From Chelonoidis abingdonii (lineage: Eukaryota > Chordata > Testudines > Testudinidae), in NCBI RefSeq assembly GCF_003597395.2, contig NC_133770.1, positions 96,082,129 through 96,146,128 on the forward strand: a DNA stretch of 64,000 bases. Reading direction: 5' to 3'. A program made the position numbers and the translations under genes. Positions 11,681 to 24,388 of the stretch are shown in pieces (the first letter of the stretch is position 1; each line of letters starts with the position of its first letter). Under the pieces are notes generated by a model. The model ran no database searches and was not told the DNA's origin. It was given only the letters and a program-made list of their open reading frames with translations.

Positions 11681-13279
11681 CCCCAGCACCTTCTTCACCC
11701 TTACCTCAGGGCCTCAGATGTCAGTCCTAGCAGCCAGCCAGGTTTTCCCCTCTTGCTCCCCTGTTCCTGCCCAGCACTACTCTGTCTATGGTGCTAGCTT
11801 CCATCCACCTGCAAGGTGCCCAGGCCTCCCTCCTTGAACTCCAGGGAGTAATTGACTCTGCTCTCTACCATGGCTCTTTTTATATGGGCTGCTGGGCCCT
11901 GATTGGCTGCTCCTCACAGCCCCATGCCTATTGGCTGCTTCCTGCACAGCCTCCCTAGGGCCCTATTAACCCCTTGCATGCCAGGTGGGGCAGACTCCTC
12001 ATCACCATTATACTGTATGTCTCTAGCTAATTTAATCTTGTTTTGTGCCTTGGCCTTTCTAATTTTGTTCCTACATACTCGTGTTATTTGTGTATATTCA
12101 TCCTTTGTAAATTGACCGAGACAGGGAAGCTGTGCAGTGAGTCAGAGGAGAGGAGACAGCTGGCCCCTTTGCCACTGAGGGCTTTTGTAAAAATAACCAG
12201 TGCAATTAACTTTACATGGATTACACAGCATAGCTGAAATGGGCTCAGCAGCCTATCCCACTCAGGAGGAAGAGAACTAATTTCTCCATGTTTCTTGCAG
12301 CTGTGGAGAAGGGACAATATTAACTTGAAACTCTGATATGAGATGTTATTATAGGATAAGTGATAAATGAAGTTGAATGATAGGGTGTATTTTGGAGTGA
12401 GGGCCAAAGAGAACTTAGGGTGCTGAACGAACAGAGGCTTGGACTCCTGGATGGATGCTCCACCCAGGCTGCCCATTTGGAACTTTGGGGGAGGGGGGAG
12501 ATTGAATCTCCTGGCTGGCTTCTGGAGACAAGGAGCAGGATGACAGAGCAGGTGAGGGAGCTAGACGGACCATAAAGGGAAGCACTGCAAGGCTCTGATA
12601 AGCTTTTCCCACCCTGAATAAGAAGTAGAACGGTTTCTGAAAACTATTGCTATGGTTAACATATGAGTGTTTTTTCAAACACAGAAATCAGAGGTGTAGT
12701 CAATCCGTGAGTTTTGAAGAGGCCCCTTGATACAGAGTTAGGAAAAGCAGCCAGGATCACCCGATATTTACAGGCAAGTGTCCTGAGATGAAGCTTAGAG
12801 TGGTAAAAAGGCTGTACCAGTGACCCAGAGGCACCAGTGTTGAATAACATGTGTGCCAAGCAACAGGCAGGTTATGACAGCAACCTTTGCAGATAGCCAA
12901 GGTAAAGTGGGCTACAATTGTCCAGCTGAGAAGCAATACCGGAACGGATAAGGTGATGTCTTCTTCAGAGGGAAAAGGGGAGTCTTTTGGCCAGCCAAAG
13001 GAGGAAAATGGCATTTCAAGTCACCGTTGGGATCTAGGACCAATGAGACACATCTGATAGGAAACTACATCTGAAGACCAGTGTGACAGACATCAACTGA
13101 TGAGTTCTTAGACATCTGCCAGATCCTCAAGATGCTTCTCTCTGTCATTCAGCATCACCTCAGTGTTATCTAGATTGAGCTTTAACCAACGGAATACATT
13201 TGTCCAAATCAGGGTTTTGGAAAAGCATTTACATACGCAAATGATACCATTTTGTAGTCAGATATTCTAATACATTATG
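11681..13279. other. no feature recognised
   Basis: Moderately C-rich at 11700-12000, then ordinary. Overlapping minus-strand frames of 67-130 aa are present, but they lack family resemblance and consistent splice borders. Confidence 0.35.
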
Positions 13280-13283
13280 CTGT

Positions 13284-13437
13284 TGGCCTGTTGGGTGATC
13301 TTGGCCAAGCCACTTCCCCCTCATACCTCAGTTTCCCCATCTGTAAAAAGAATGTAATGATACTGATCTTCCTTGTAAAGCACTTTGATATCCATGGATG
13401 AAAAGCGCTATATAAGAGCTGGGTTATTATCATTATG
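13284..13437 (-). repeat. MIR/L2-type old repeat
   Basis: Contains 'CTCAGTTTCCCCATCTGTAA' and 'AAGCACTTTGATATCCATGG', followed by 'GCGCTATATAAGAGC' and a TTATTATCATTAT tail. These are hallmarks of MIR/L2-related amniote repeats read from the opposite strand. Orientation is inferred from the usual MIR consensus. Confidence 0.65.
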
Positions 13438-15430
13438 CAAATATACTATTGTAACGAATCATAGCAGTTTCTATCACTGAAAAGCTAAGAGTGAGTTGAC
13501 ATGGAAGTGGTTCAGGATGAGGGAAAGCAAGAAGTGTATTACCACAACAATCATCCTTAGGACCAATTTAATTCACTCTGTGTTATGATTTAGAAGAATG
13601 AATATGCACTAAGATGATGAGTTTTTCTGACAAGATGAAAAATGGAGCTGAGAGTCCACCCAAGTGATATTCAGAATGATGCAGATAGATTAGGAGTGTG
13701 GGCACATAAGTAGCTTATGCATATCAGTTCAGTGTAAGGAAATATTAGGTAATGAGGCTAGGGAAAAAAATAGAAAGATGTATGCTCTCAGTGGCATATG
13801 CTTAAGGGCACTGAACAAGGAAAGCACCAGCTGGCATAGTTCAGAATTTAAAGTGCAATTGTTTGGGTTTATCTGATTATGCTAACACAAGAAAGATAGC
13901 ATAAAATACATTCAAGGAAAATTTCCTTATATATTTTATTAAAATGGCAAAGTTGGCTTCACTGCCCTCCTTCTTTGCATCCTGATTCTGATTTCAATAT
14001 TGGCCATGTTTTGAAATGGATTATGGACCTCATCCAGGAACCAGCCTTTTGCTTAACAATTATCAAAGCTTGCTTAAAGAGATTAAGCTGTTGCTCTGTC
14101 TGATCTCTTGGAAAAAGGGGAAAAAAAACACTGGAGAGAGATGTCTGTGCTGGTACTTAGTTTCTGAGCCCTTTGAAATGCAAATCGCTTGTATTAACTC
14201 CTGCAGTCTCAAATCTGTCTCAGGTAGTTTAGATTATCTGCAAACGCTTGGACATGTAGTATAAATGTACTTCTCTAATCTCTTAAATTGTTAAAGAACA
14301 GATTTACTGTCCATCTTTCAGGCTTGTCACCTCAGCCTTGCCATTGGCCATATTTGAATACCTCAGCTGGCCAATACAGCTACTGAGGTTATGTAGAATC
14401 TGGTAAATGGACAGTGTGTTCATCCATTCAGGAAAGACAATCACACTGGCATTTACAGAAAAGATTATATTAATATCCAGAGAGAAGCTATCAGAACCTC
14501 TGCCTAGCTATGGCTCGAATGATCTAAAACAGTGCATCATCCCTAGGCTAACTGAGCTCACTAGGGTCCTCGGGGTACTAAGACATTTCAGTATTTCAGC
14601 CACAAAGTGCAGCAGCACAGCTACTGCCTACAATATAAGCTCTAGTGTAAAAATGGCGCATTCTTGACAGTGGTAAAAATGCCTGTGCCCATTCACTTGA
14701 GCTTACACCACTGGAAGTGCAACAGCACCAGTGCTGAAAAATAGGTAAGAATTTTCCAAATATACACACACCAGTGACATCAGATCCCAACCTTCCAGGG
14801 TTTTGGTTCAGACCCATCTCTAACTGATAATGGACATCCTTAGTATAAAGTGAATATTGATTCTTTAACAAACAGGGCAGGAAGAAGAGGGTAAGAGGGG
14901 CAAGTCTGAAGTGAAGAGACTTCACTTGTATTATAAATTTTTCCTCCCAACAGAAATAACCCACCAAGGACTCAAAAAAGCAGTTGGATCAAGGGAGAAC
15001 ATTATTAAAAACGAAACAGCTTCTATATATCTGCAACTATTCTGCTGAGGGGATTATTGTCATTCAGACTTGATCTCCTCACAGTATGAGGGAAATAATG
15101 TTCATTGGCCCTTGCTTCTGCCTACTGCTTGCCCTCTCCCCACAAAGACCCCTGAACCCATAGATAGCCTCCATGGTAGTGGGGGAAAGGGAAGGGAAAG
15201 CCTGCCATGGAAACGACTGAGCCCCCTCCAGGCGACCGGGTGTGTGATCCAGGGGCAGAGGCTTCCCTTTGTTTTTACTGAGGCAAGTTCTGACTCAGTG
15301 TGTATTGCAAATTTCATATGCTGCAGTATATATGCATATGAAAAAAACTATGTTAAAAGAACATTATTAAGATTGAGCAGGCAACCTTAATCCTGGCATT
15401 CTCTACATTTTTAGGGGTTGACTTTTGCAA
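13438..15430. other. no gene; scattered old SINE-like motifs
   Basis: AT-rich DNA with short amniote SINE-like motifs around 14640-14720. Reading frames of 71-123 aa occur on both strands with no domain or splice support. Confidence 0.35.
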
Positions 15431-15435
15431 TCTTA

Positions 15436-15502
15436 ATGTTCTTTTAGCATAAGTGTGTTGTGGGGTGGGAGGTGTGCATGTGTGTGCGTGCAGGTGTGTG
15501 TG
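15436..15502 (+). repeat. imperfect GT-rich microsatellite
   Basis: A G/T-rich stretch with GTGTGTTGTGGGG, then GTGCATGTGTGTGCGTGC and GGTGTGTGTG. It is an interrupted dinucleotide repeat. Confidence 0.7.
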
Positions 15503-15929
15503 ATTTCTTACATTTTTAAAAAGCAAACTGAAAAAACAGAAAGGCCACAATATTAAATGGCATCATAGCAACACCCACATGGTTCAACAGCAGAGCTGAA
15601 ACCTTTAGTTCCACTGCACACACCTCTGCCACTTGAGCTAATGGAGTAACTCCTGTATTTTCAGTGAGTTTTAAGGAACCCTTTTTTATTCTCCCCAAGT
15701 TAGTACATGTGCAGGCCTTCCCATGCAGCCCAGTGCCTTGTCCAGTGGCATCTATCATTTCAGCTACTGAATGCCACAAACTAGTCCAATTACTTCGTCC
15801 ACTTAGCCTGAAGTAGAAGTGAGTATCACCCATCATGCTCACCAGTTTCAACCAAGTCTATGATTGCCTATAGATCAAAGACTCATCTACTGGCAACATC
15901 AGCACTCCCCAGCACAGCATTTAACTTCT

Positions 15930-16205
15930 TCCTCTCTCCAGCTGCAGGGTCAGTCGACACGTGGAATGTTACAGTAGCATATCTGCAGCACTGCAGCAGC
16001 ACCCCTGTAGTGATTCAATGTAGACACTACCTATGCCAACAAGGGAGGTTCTTCCATCAGCACAGGTAATCCACCTCCCTGGAGGTGGTAGTTAGGTAGA
16101 CACTGTCTACACCCGGGGTTAGATCGGCTTAACTATGTCACTGACGGGTGTGGATTTTTCACACCCCTGAGCTATGTAGCTGGGTTAACTTAACTTTCAG
16201 TCTAG
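15930..16205. repeat. Harbinger-like MITE copy
   Basis: Shares, in the same order, the motifs seen at 27134-27640: 'CACTACCTATGCCAAC'-like centre, 'GAGGTGGTAGTTAGGTAG', 'GATCGGCTTAACTATG', 'GTGTGGATTTTTCACACCCC' and 'GTTAACTTAACTTT'. Ends are not sharp. It supplies the unbroken version of the sequence into which a hAT element inserted at 27343. Confidence 0.6.
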
Positions 16206-17129
16206 CAATGAAAGCACAATCCAGCGTTTGTAACATGTACATTCATAACCACAGAAGGGAAGGTAATGTCATAAGCATGGATTGGGATGTCAGTGAGTGA
16301 CTCAGGCAGGATGTGGCTGCAAGGCAATACAGAGATGCTTTAGCAATAGGATAATTTAAGGATGAGATAGCACTTTGGTGATAAAACCCTTATATCCAGT
16401 GACCTTTTTTCAAGATATTATCTCTGGGGTGAAAGGTAGAGTTTGTTCTCCATTTGTATGTTTAAACTGACCTTGGGTACACATCTACTATTGCATATAT
16501 GAGATGTGATCAGTGTACTACATTTACACAAAAAGGGCATGTCTGACTTTTGTTGGATTAGCATATCAAAATGTAAAGTTATTTACTTCTCATTCATGAC
16601 AGAAATGTTTTTCTTCTTTGAGTTCAGGTTTTTAATGCAGCTTTTTTACATTAAAAATATCAGGAATGATTTCTAGCCCTGACAAAAGTTGGTTGAAAAA
16701 GGGAAAATATTTTAACAAACTTTTTTGCAAAAATAAAGTATCCGTCCCACACCCCAGTCAAAATATGTCAAAATTACTGAAGCAGCTCCAGTTCTGACTT
16801 CTTTGGAGAACTTTAGCAGTTGTCAGAGGACAATCACAGGAGGCTGAAACCAAGAACTGCAGCTCTCCCAATACTAACTGAGAAGATAAGGGGTGATGCC
16901 TTTTACGTAGAGGTAATATTTCTAGGTAGTCTAGCTATAGCTAATGTAAAAAAAAGCGTAAAAAGCTTGCTAAAAGTCCTTTGATGCCTTCTGAAGAATT
17001 CATAAAGCAGTAAAGGGCAGGCACACAATTTTTTGTTTGTTTTCTTCATTAGTTAAAAACATCAAGTGGTTGAATATAGAAGGAAAAAAGTGGACCAAGA
17101 ACAGAGCCCTAGAGAATATGTACTAGAAA

Positions 17130-17350
17130 CAGGGCCAGCTCCAGTATTTTTGCCGCCCCACGTGCGCAAAAAAAAAAGCCGCAATTGGTGGCAGCTCCAC
17201 TGCTGCCGCTTCATTCTTAGGTGGCAGGTCTTTCCCTCCGAGAGGAACTAAGGGACCTGCCGAATTGCTGCAGAAGAGCTGGATGTGCCGCCTCTTTCCT
17301 TTGGCCGCCCCAGGCACCTACTTGCTACGCTGTGCCTAGAGCTGGCCCTG
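17130..17350. mobile_element. hAT-type MITE, 221 bp, perfect 8-bp duplication
   Basis: The left terminus CAGGGCCAGCTCCAG and the right terminus CTAGAGCTGGCCCTG form a terminal inverted repeat. The element is flanked on both sides by the same 8 bp, ACTAGAAA (17122-17129 and 17351-17358). An 8-bp duplication and CAGGG ends are characteristic of hAT transposons. It carries no transposase, so it is non-autonomous. Related copies lie at 25550 and 27343. Confidence 0.9.
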
Positions 17351-17358
17351 ACTAGAAA

Positions 17359-19217
17359 AATTATCATGAAGAGAAGATAGATTAGAGACATAAGCCACCC
17401 AAAACAGTCTATCTTTGAGATAAGACTTACATGAGAGCATGAAGAGTGGTATTTTCAAGTGTTCACAGTAAAACTCCCCATTGACTTCAGTGCGAGCAAA
17501 GTTAGGTGAATGCCAAGCGCTTTTGACAATCCCACCTCAGTGTAGCTGAGACAATAGACGAGATAACAGTACTTTTTGTTCTAGTCTATTAAACCCTGAT
17601 GACAGATCCAGTAAAATCAAGACAGATGATAGCCAACTAGGCAGTAGCCACACTAAGTCCATTGTGAGCCATCCGCAGAGTGCTTTCTATCAAGTGACAT
17701 GTTCTGGTCCCTAACTGACAATGAATAAAATGGGGTGGGGGGGACTTGGTTGAGGACAATACACTTCAATAGTTTGCAGATGAAAGGAGACAAAGAGACA
17801 GAAAAAATATTAATCATAAAAGGGTCAAAATTGATTTTTTTTAAAGAACAAGAATAGTTAATGAACATCAGATGGGCGGGGGAAAGAACTTGATACAACC
17901 AGTTGGGATGTATTGAGCAATGGGGTGGAGTAACAGAGGAAGCCAGTGTCACAATATCCCTAGAAGAAACTGAAGAAAATGAAGAGAGGAAGGTGTTACA
18001 ATTCCTTCTCACCTCATTAAAAGACAGAACAAAGTGTACACCTCAGACATAGACTGTCTGATCTGAAGAACAAAATTCAGGAGGTTCAGAAAAAGGAAGA
18101 ACATAAGTAACACTACATTGCCATCTTAGTTGGTTTACAAAAATCTACTTGTCCATTGGACTTGGGCAAGTAAGTTGGTTTAATAGGCTCCCTCACCTAG
18201 CAGCACTAGCAAACTCTTGCTCAGCATCAACACCAACCCCCATCAGTTTCCCACATAGCAACCTCCAAACTTCCCTCTAGCACTGTGGTTAAAATAGGGT
18301 GAAACAAGTGGGAGACTCAGCATGCTATCCGGGCAAGAACTCTTCTTATGGTTTTAGTAGCACCGGTCTGCCAGAAAGGGAAATGCTACCTCTATTTTTA
18401 GCAGAACTGCACTCTTGTATGATTTTCTGTATACGTTTAACCCTTGATGCAACACCAACACACTCTTGAGCTACACCCATCATCACCAGCATCCCCTATC
18501 AACAATTACAGTTACAGCATTTAAACATCACATTTATTTTCATTATATTTTATGTATGGTGGGAAACTCTTCAGTATAGTGGCCTGTTATTTAAGCTTAT
18601 GGCTTAAGCTATATGACTTATCTTCTACATAGTGCCTAATTTTCATCTTTGCTTGGCTCTGCGATAATTACTACACTTTAGTGTTCTCCTATTAAAAGAT
18701 TCTACAGTAGTTGCCCCAACCACAGAAGTCTCACTATTAAAGGTTGCAGTATTCCAGAACTTTAGCATACTTTCTAACCATCGTAAACAACTTGTGTGTT
18801 TTCTTTCCAAATCTAATGTTTCGGAGAGTTTCAGCCTCCTTTTCCCTCTCTCCTCACCCTTTTTGCACCAGGTGCATTCAAAAAATAGCTCTTGGGCCTA
18901 GCACAAGCCAACTATATGGGAGGAAGAACTCATTAGCGAGCAGTTTTCACAGGATTTCCAATCTGGGAAGAAGAAGAAAGGGGGTTGGAAGAGGTGATAC
19001 CATAACAAACTGGAAATGATACTCATTTTAGGAGGCCAAAGAAGCTGGACACCCCTTTTTGAACTTCCTAAGCCTTAATTAATTGTTATGTTTTTCATAT
19101 GCAAAGAGCAAAACATGGACATTTAACGTGGGTGACTTTTACTTCAGATTAGATAAAGCAAAAGCAAATGAAGTGTGCGTGTGAGAGTCAGAGAGAAAAC
19201 AGTGGCATATAACTTAC
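17359..19217. other. no gene recognised
   Basis: Ordinary AT-rich DNA. A short amniote SINE-like motif lies near 17475-17500. The 119-aa minus frame at 17653-18012 and the 91-aa plus frame at 18744-19019 show neither domains nor exon borders. Confidence 0.35.
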
Positions 19218-19257
19218 ATTGTAACTGCAGCCACCTTGAGTTCTCTGATTCCTGCTG
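19218..19257 (-). CDS. weak candidate exon of the coiled-coil gene
   Basis: On the minus strand a strong donor (CAAT|gtaagtta) follows a 40-nt open segment after the pyrimidine-rich tract ttcctgtctgctgtctgagag. It opens in phase 0, the phase left by the exon at 22485, and reads QQESENSRWLQLQ before ending in phase 1. Other AG positions a few bases away would also work. The segment is short, no later exon was found to follow it, and it competes with the terminal-exon candidate at 20210. Treat it as a hypothesis only. Confidence 0.2.
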
Positions 19258-20209
19258 CTCTCAGACAGCAGACAGGAAGTGAGACTTTACATTTAAGGAT
19301 GCGTGTAGTGCGGTGTGGGACTCTGCGGTTGACTCACTCAGTTAGCAGGGGTAGGATTCCTGCTGACTCCCTAAGGCAGGCCTGATTATTACTGTTTATT
19401 TCTGGTGACACTCACAGTTGTGCTAGTAGCCTTCCAAACAAAGAAATAGGCATGATTATCTGTCTTTGGGGGGGGTCACACAATCTAAAGCCAGACAACC
19501 AAATAATCAGAAAACAGGTTATGGGAAGCTCAACAACAACTATATGTCATATTCACAAATATATGTAAATAGGAAATGTAAATTATACCCTACTACTACT
19601 CTGGCATGACATTGGCAGGTAGCAAATTTCCCATTGGGATCACAGTAAAGATGGGGCTTCTGGAGGGACCAAAATGCATGGAGAGTCAGGGCAGTTGTTC
19701 CATACACAAGGGTCAGCACAGAGATATTTGTGTGAAAAGCAGGCGTGGTTCATTACTCCAAATGTGAGAGATGGAAAGTGAGGTTGTCTCTTAAGGGAGA
19801 AGGAATGAGGACACAGGAAATCCTGGAGGAAAATCCTTGAAACACCAGCACTCAAACAGGAAGATTGTACTGAGGCTTCTGCTGTATTAAAACGTGTAAT
19901 TAAAGCCAAACACCTGGAAGGGTGCATCTCGATCAGTGACTCAAGGTCTGTGTGCTGTGCTGAGAACTGGGAGCAACTGTGCCTATCTATAGAGTAGTAC
20001 CTAGCGAAGTAGGATTGGGACATCTACCCTGCACTCAGCTACCTGCACCACACATCTGAAATCTGACAACATGTATTTACTGGGGAAGAGCCTCAGCTAG
20101 TGTCAATTGTCACGTCCATTGATTTGGCGCTACGAAATGTACATCAGCTAAAGACGTGCCCCACTCACTAATCCCTAATTTCCTGGACATTTTAGACAAT
20201 GACCGGAAC

Positions 20210-20284
20210 TCAAACGCCAGCAGGGATGAACCCCTTAGAGCTTTCTGGGCATTCAGAATTTGGAGATGGACCTAATTTCTGCAG
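20210..20284 (-). CDS. weak candidate terminal exon of the coiled-coil gene
   Basis: On the minus strand the tract tcctccagttcttttctatg lies upstream of an AG acceptor (20286-20285). A 75-nt frame follows in phase 0, matching the phase left by the exon at 22485. It reads LQKLGPSPNSECPESSKGF, then IPAGV and a TGA stop. If real, it would close the gene. The sequence 3' of it contains old SINE-like material, and no polyadenylation signal was picked out. A chance frame of 24 codons is quite possible. Confidence 0.22.
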   Translation of the reverse strand: MQKLGPSPNSECPESSKGFIPAGV

Positions 20285-20889
20285 CTGAGGTCCATATACA
20301 ATCATAGAAAAGAACTGGAGGAGTTCAAGGACACCAGCTCTTGTATAGACTGAAAAGAGAAGTACAGGATGTGGGAGGAACTTATGCAGATCTCTTAGGA
20401 AAGCCCACATGTTAATGCAGGCACATTTACAGTGTTGGGGAAAAGATTTATTTTGTAAGTTAACTCTTTCTTTTGCTCTGTTCCAAAAGCAAGCAAAGGA
20501 AAACAGCACTGTAGTAATCCAGTCCCGATCCCTTCAAATATTCTAGGGTCAGTGCGGCCGAAGGCAACTGGCATAGTGCCTGTGGCAGGTACACGGCAGT
20601 AATTGGCACATCCAGGTAGTATGAAAGAAATATATATAAAATATAAAAAATGCTAGGAGGATGATCAAGCACTGTAAAAGTTTGAAATTGAGCTCCGGAG
20701 GTTTCCTGCAGTGAGACGGAGAGAAAGACACACACACAGATAAAAAACATTCAGGCAAGACAAGACAGAATCCTGGAAATAAAGGTCTATTAAATTATCT
20801 AGTCTCTTCCTTCGCTTTTACCCCACCTGGCTAATGAAAGATTCTTTCTTCCTATTATGATTTGTATTACAGTAGATCCTCTTGCTGAG

Positions 20890-21100
20890 ATCAGGGCTGT
20901 ACTGTGCTGGGTGTTGTTCGACACATGAGAGACAGTCCATGCCCGCAAAGAGTTTGTAATCAAAATATATGAGACAGCACGAGCAGGAGGAAGTAAGTGG
21001 TATCCACATTTTACAGATGGGGAACTGAGGCAGAGAGAGATTATGTGACTTGTCCAACGTGACACAGGAAGCCAGGAAACTAGTGCAACTTTCCAGGAAG
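20890..21100 (+). repeat. MIR-type old SINE
   Basis: Contains 'ATTTTACAGATGGGGAACTG', then AGGCAGAGAGAGATTATGTG and ACTTGTCCAACGTGACAC, which is the MIR core order. It is old and decayed. A second, similar fragment follows at 21225-21350. Confidence 0.75.
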
Positions 21101-21224
21101 AAGAGGATGCTCACCATTGTGCAAGGGTGATTGCAAAGGGGAGTACTGCATTGGCAACGGCAGCATTTTAGGAGAATCTCAAAGGAACCTACCCAGCCTA
21201 GTCAAGGAAAACATGCACTGTAAA

Positions 21225-21350
21225 CATTTTATCAATGGGTCAACTGAGGCATAGCACCGTTATGTGACTTCTGCAAGGTTAAACAGCAGACCCAGTGGAA
21301 GAGCTGGGACAAGAACCCAGGCATCCCAAGTCCCGATCCCTTATTATCTC
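21225..21350 (+). repeat. MIR-type old SINE fragment
   Basis: Motifs 'AACTGAGGCATAGCACCG', 'TATGTGACTTCTGCAAGG' and 'GAACCCAGGCATCCCAAG' follow the MIR order. Decayed. Confidence 0.65.
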
Positions 21351-21647
21351 GGCACCTTGGTGCTATAATTTTAGATACAATTTTATTTTCCCTGCCGTAG
21401 GTATTATCCCACATTGCCTCTCCAAAGAGGTTCCAGTGCCAATCAGGATAGCCTTAACCCCATGCTAAACCGAACTGGATATAATAAAAACATTTCACCC
21501 ACCTGAGCAAAGAGACCCTTTTGCTTAGGCAGCTATTCACTAATTTCTCAAGCTGCAAAGGAAAAAAAAAAGAATCAGGGAAAGAGGTGGTGTAAATTGC
21601 TTTGAAATCATGTTTTCTCCTTCCAAGGAGAACAAATAAATAAATAA

Positions 21648-22277
21648 TGTGGCAAATTGCCGGTACTGTGCTCTGGGTCTCGCGCTTTCTCTTCTCTGGG
21701 GTAGGTTCAGGGCGATATTGCTTGCCTCTGAACCAGTTCTTAATCACTCCCCTAGTGTCCTTGGAGGAGGGGAGTGGAGAGGGAGGGACCTGGGCCCGCC
21801 CTCTACTCCAGGTCCCAACCCAGGGGCCCTGGGGTTGTGGTGAACCACTTGACTAGCGGTTTCTTCCCCTGGGTTACTTCCCTCTCATACCCGTCAGCTG
21901 GTGAAGGGCTTCTCGCCTCTCTTCTATACAAGCCTGGTGCCCCTTACCTAGGGTTTCTGTTGGGCTTCCCAATCCACCGCAGCACTCCTCCAAACCTTCT
22001 ATTTCTCTCTGGACAAACTCTTCTCTTCTGCAATCTGCACTCTGCTCCAATCCAACCTTTCTCCTTCAACTACCACACCCTGTCTGACTGAAGCAGGGGT
22101 TTATATCCCATGACTGGAGTCAGGTGCTCTAACTGAAGTCAGGTGCTCTAATTGGAGTCAGGTGCTCTAATTGGCCACAGCTGTTCTAGTTAATCTAAAG
22201 CAAACCTTCCTCCCTTGGCAGGGAATAAGGCCCCCTGCTAACACTCTTATGCTGCCCTCTGGCAATGCTGTATCACA
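21648..22277 (+). mobile_element. solo LTR, copy 1 of a near-identical pair
   Basis: Begins TGTGGCAAATTGCC and ends GCTGTATCACA, so it has TG...CA ends. It is nearly identical to the segment at 43669-44280 over its full length. A TATA-like GTTTATATCCC near 22090 is followed by three tandem copies of a 19-bp unit (GGAGTCAGGTGCTCTAATT type); the other copy has two. The flanking 5 bp do not form a clean duplication here (AATAA versus CTAAA), unlike the other copy. Frames of 64-105 aa within it recur in both copies because the sequences are alike, not because they are genes. Confidence 0.8.
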
Positions 22278-22484
22278 CTAAACACTGCAGAGTTATAAAT
22301 CTCAGCCATCCGATAGCAATTAGGAACTGGGCAAGTTTAAATGCAGTAATTCCAACATAGGGAGTGGGATGATGCAATAAATCACAAGAGTTAAAAAAAC
22401 AAGTCACATAAGAGTTTGGTTTGCATTTTCTCCAGACTAGAGCACAGGAGCAGCAAGAGGGACATTAGTATAGTCCAGTCTTAC

Positions 22485-22551
22485 CAAGTTTGCTTCAGCC
22501 ACCTTATGCGTGAGTGATTCCGAGTGGACCTCCTTCTGCTCCATTGGCTGG
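22485..22551 (-). CDS. internal exon, coiled-coil gene
   Basis: On the minus strand the acceptor tgtttttcacag precedes 67 nt that stay open, and the donor is AACTTG|gtaagact. The first base completes the codon left in phase 2 by the exon at 26003 (TT + C = Phe). It then reads QPMEQKEVHSESLTHKVAEA followed by NL and ends in phase 0. The agreement of acceptor, donor and phase with the exon upstream is the main support. It lies about 3.5 kb downstream of that exon. Charged, helix-prone composition fits the rest of the protein. Function unknown. Confidence 0.6.
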
Positions 22552-22559
22552 CTGTGAAA

Positions 22560-24388
22560 AACAAAGACACCAAAATAGAATCCAGCTGACTCTTCTGCAG
22601 CTGCATCAGCTCCGAACAGCAGTGCTAATGGGAACAAAACCTATGCCTCAGTAAAGAAAGAAGCTGTGACCCAATGATGCACAGGCACAAATATATAGAT
22701 TGTGAAGGGGGTGTTTTTACACAATCACTTTTGAACGTATCTGTGCCATTTTAGGCAAAACAAGAAAGTGGAGAGGAGGTATGGGGAGCTGAGTCTGTCA
22801 TGAGCCTCCTTATGGCAGGATTTCATATTGGATATGTAATTGTATTTTATTCCTTTCCAGAGGCATGCATAGGAATTTGACCACTTTTGGAGGGGCACGT
22901 TATAGCAGTGGCTGGGGGTTGGTTCAGCATCTGGGGGCTGGAGCAGCGAATGGCAGTCAGCCGCTGGGGCTAGAACAGAAATAAATATTTTTTGATGAAT
23001 ATGTGCACACTGCTGTTTCCCTCCCCCTCAATTTTTCTCCCTCTTGAATCTCAAGATATTGTTTTTAAATGTACAAGCATTTGGTTTAGCAGCAGGGTGG
23101 GGAAAGAATCAGCCATTAACCCACAGGCCTAGACATGAGCAGGAAAACCCTTACTGAAGACACTCCAGCTCTCGAAGGGCACCAGGCCCCAAGGGCAATC
23201 TCATCCCTCAGCCATGCAGACTGTGGGGAAGCAGACAGGACCTCCCAGGTTGAAGCCAGCTTCAAAAAGCAGCAGTGGAGCAAGGAGAGGCCCATACACT
23301 GCACCTTCATGAACACCAATGACATCAGCAGACCACACTGTACAAGTAGAACTCTGGACATTCTTTTCTGTCTGCTGATTGGTTGCCTAATATACACAAG
23401 GTCCCAGGGACATTCCAAAGTTCATTCCATGTGTTCTTTTCATCTCTTTAAGTGACCTTGTCCCTTGGTGCCGGGAATCGCTGACTTTCATGTGCTGCCT
23501 ATCCAACAGTGCTGCACATATTCTAAACTTCCACTCACTAAAACATGACAGTGCAACAGTGAACCAGGAAAACAATGTTTTACTGGGGAAAAAATACTTG
23601 AAAATGGACCCTTCAGGAGGGGCTAATGTTCACTTCAGATATATATACAAATGGGTAAATTTCTCTGTGCTTAAAGGTATTTGAGCAAGAAAATAAGCAA
23701 GTGAGTGCTAACAGGCAACACTCAAGGTTTTAATGAACTCACGGGATTTATTTTTGTGCTGCATGATGAGCAAAGGATGGGTGGGCGATACGTCCAGGGC
23801 TTAGAATCACATGGCTAAGACTATGTATTTAGAACCAAAGATGGCCATGAAATGATCATTTAGTGTCTTAGACCTTGGAGATTTTGAACATGTATCTGTG
23901 TGAAAAATTACAATATGAATGTGAAAACTGGGAGGCAGCTTATATGAGACACTGGTGGCTAAAAGAAACACAGCCATTTTACAGATACTCTAAAAGTGAC
24001 ACTATCTGTCTGACAGCTTTGCTGCTGCTTTTGCTATTTTTATCCATCCTTCTTCAAAGTACTAATATGAATTAGGTGCACAATGTAAATGAAATAGACT
24101 AGAAAAGGGTATCCTGAGTCTTTCCCACAGATTTCTTTCTTCAGAAGGAGACAGTCCACACCTGGAGTCCAAATCTTTCCTGATCACCCATATAAGTGTA
24201 AATTGAAACTTCTCTTCTGTTAGTATTTAAGCTTTTTCAGATAGGGACCAAGTTTGTCTATGCTTTATAAATGCCGGGTACCTGCATGATGCTATGCAAA
24301 GGCATAATAATAATAATTAAAAACAACGAATGGCAGCTAATTCAGGAATGAACTACCTGAAAGTATTTTGGGTACTATTTTTTTAAGT
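22560..24388. other. no feature recognised (likely intron of the coiled-coil gene)
   Basis: AT-rich DNA with short frames only. An old LINE-tail-like segment ending in TAATAATAATAATT lies near 24235-24320. No exon borders consistent with the gene were found here. Confidence 0.4.

Noticed and set aside
17420..17470. minus-strand donor TCAT|gtaagtct
   Set aside because: The upstream sequence is an old SINE-like repeat and offers no acceptor with an open frame.
18110..18166. plus-strand 40-nt open segment before gtaagttgg
   Set aside because: Short, isolated, and no matching exon of the plus-strand gene in the same phase.
21774..22091. 105-aa frame conserved at 21774 and 43796
   Set aside because: Conservation comes from the two near-identical solo LTRs. 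Same frame in a repeat is not evidence of a gene.
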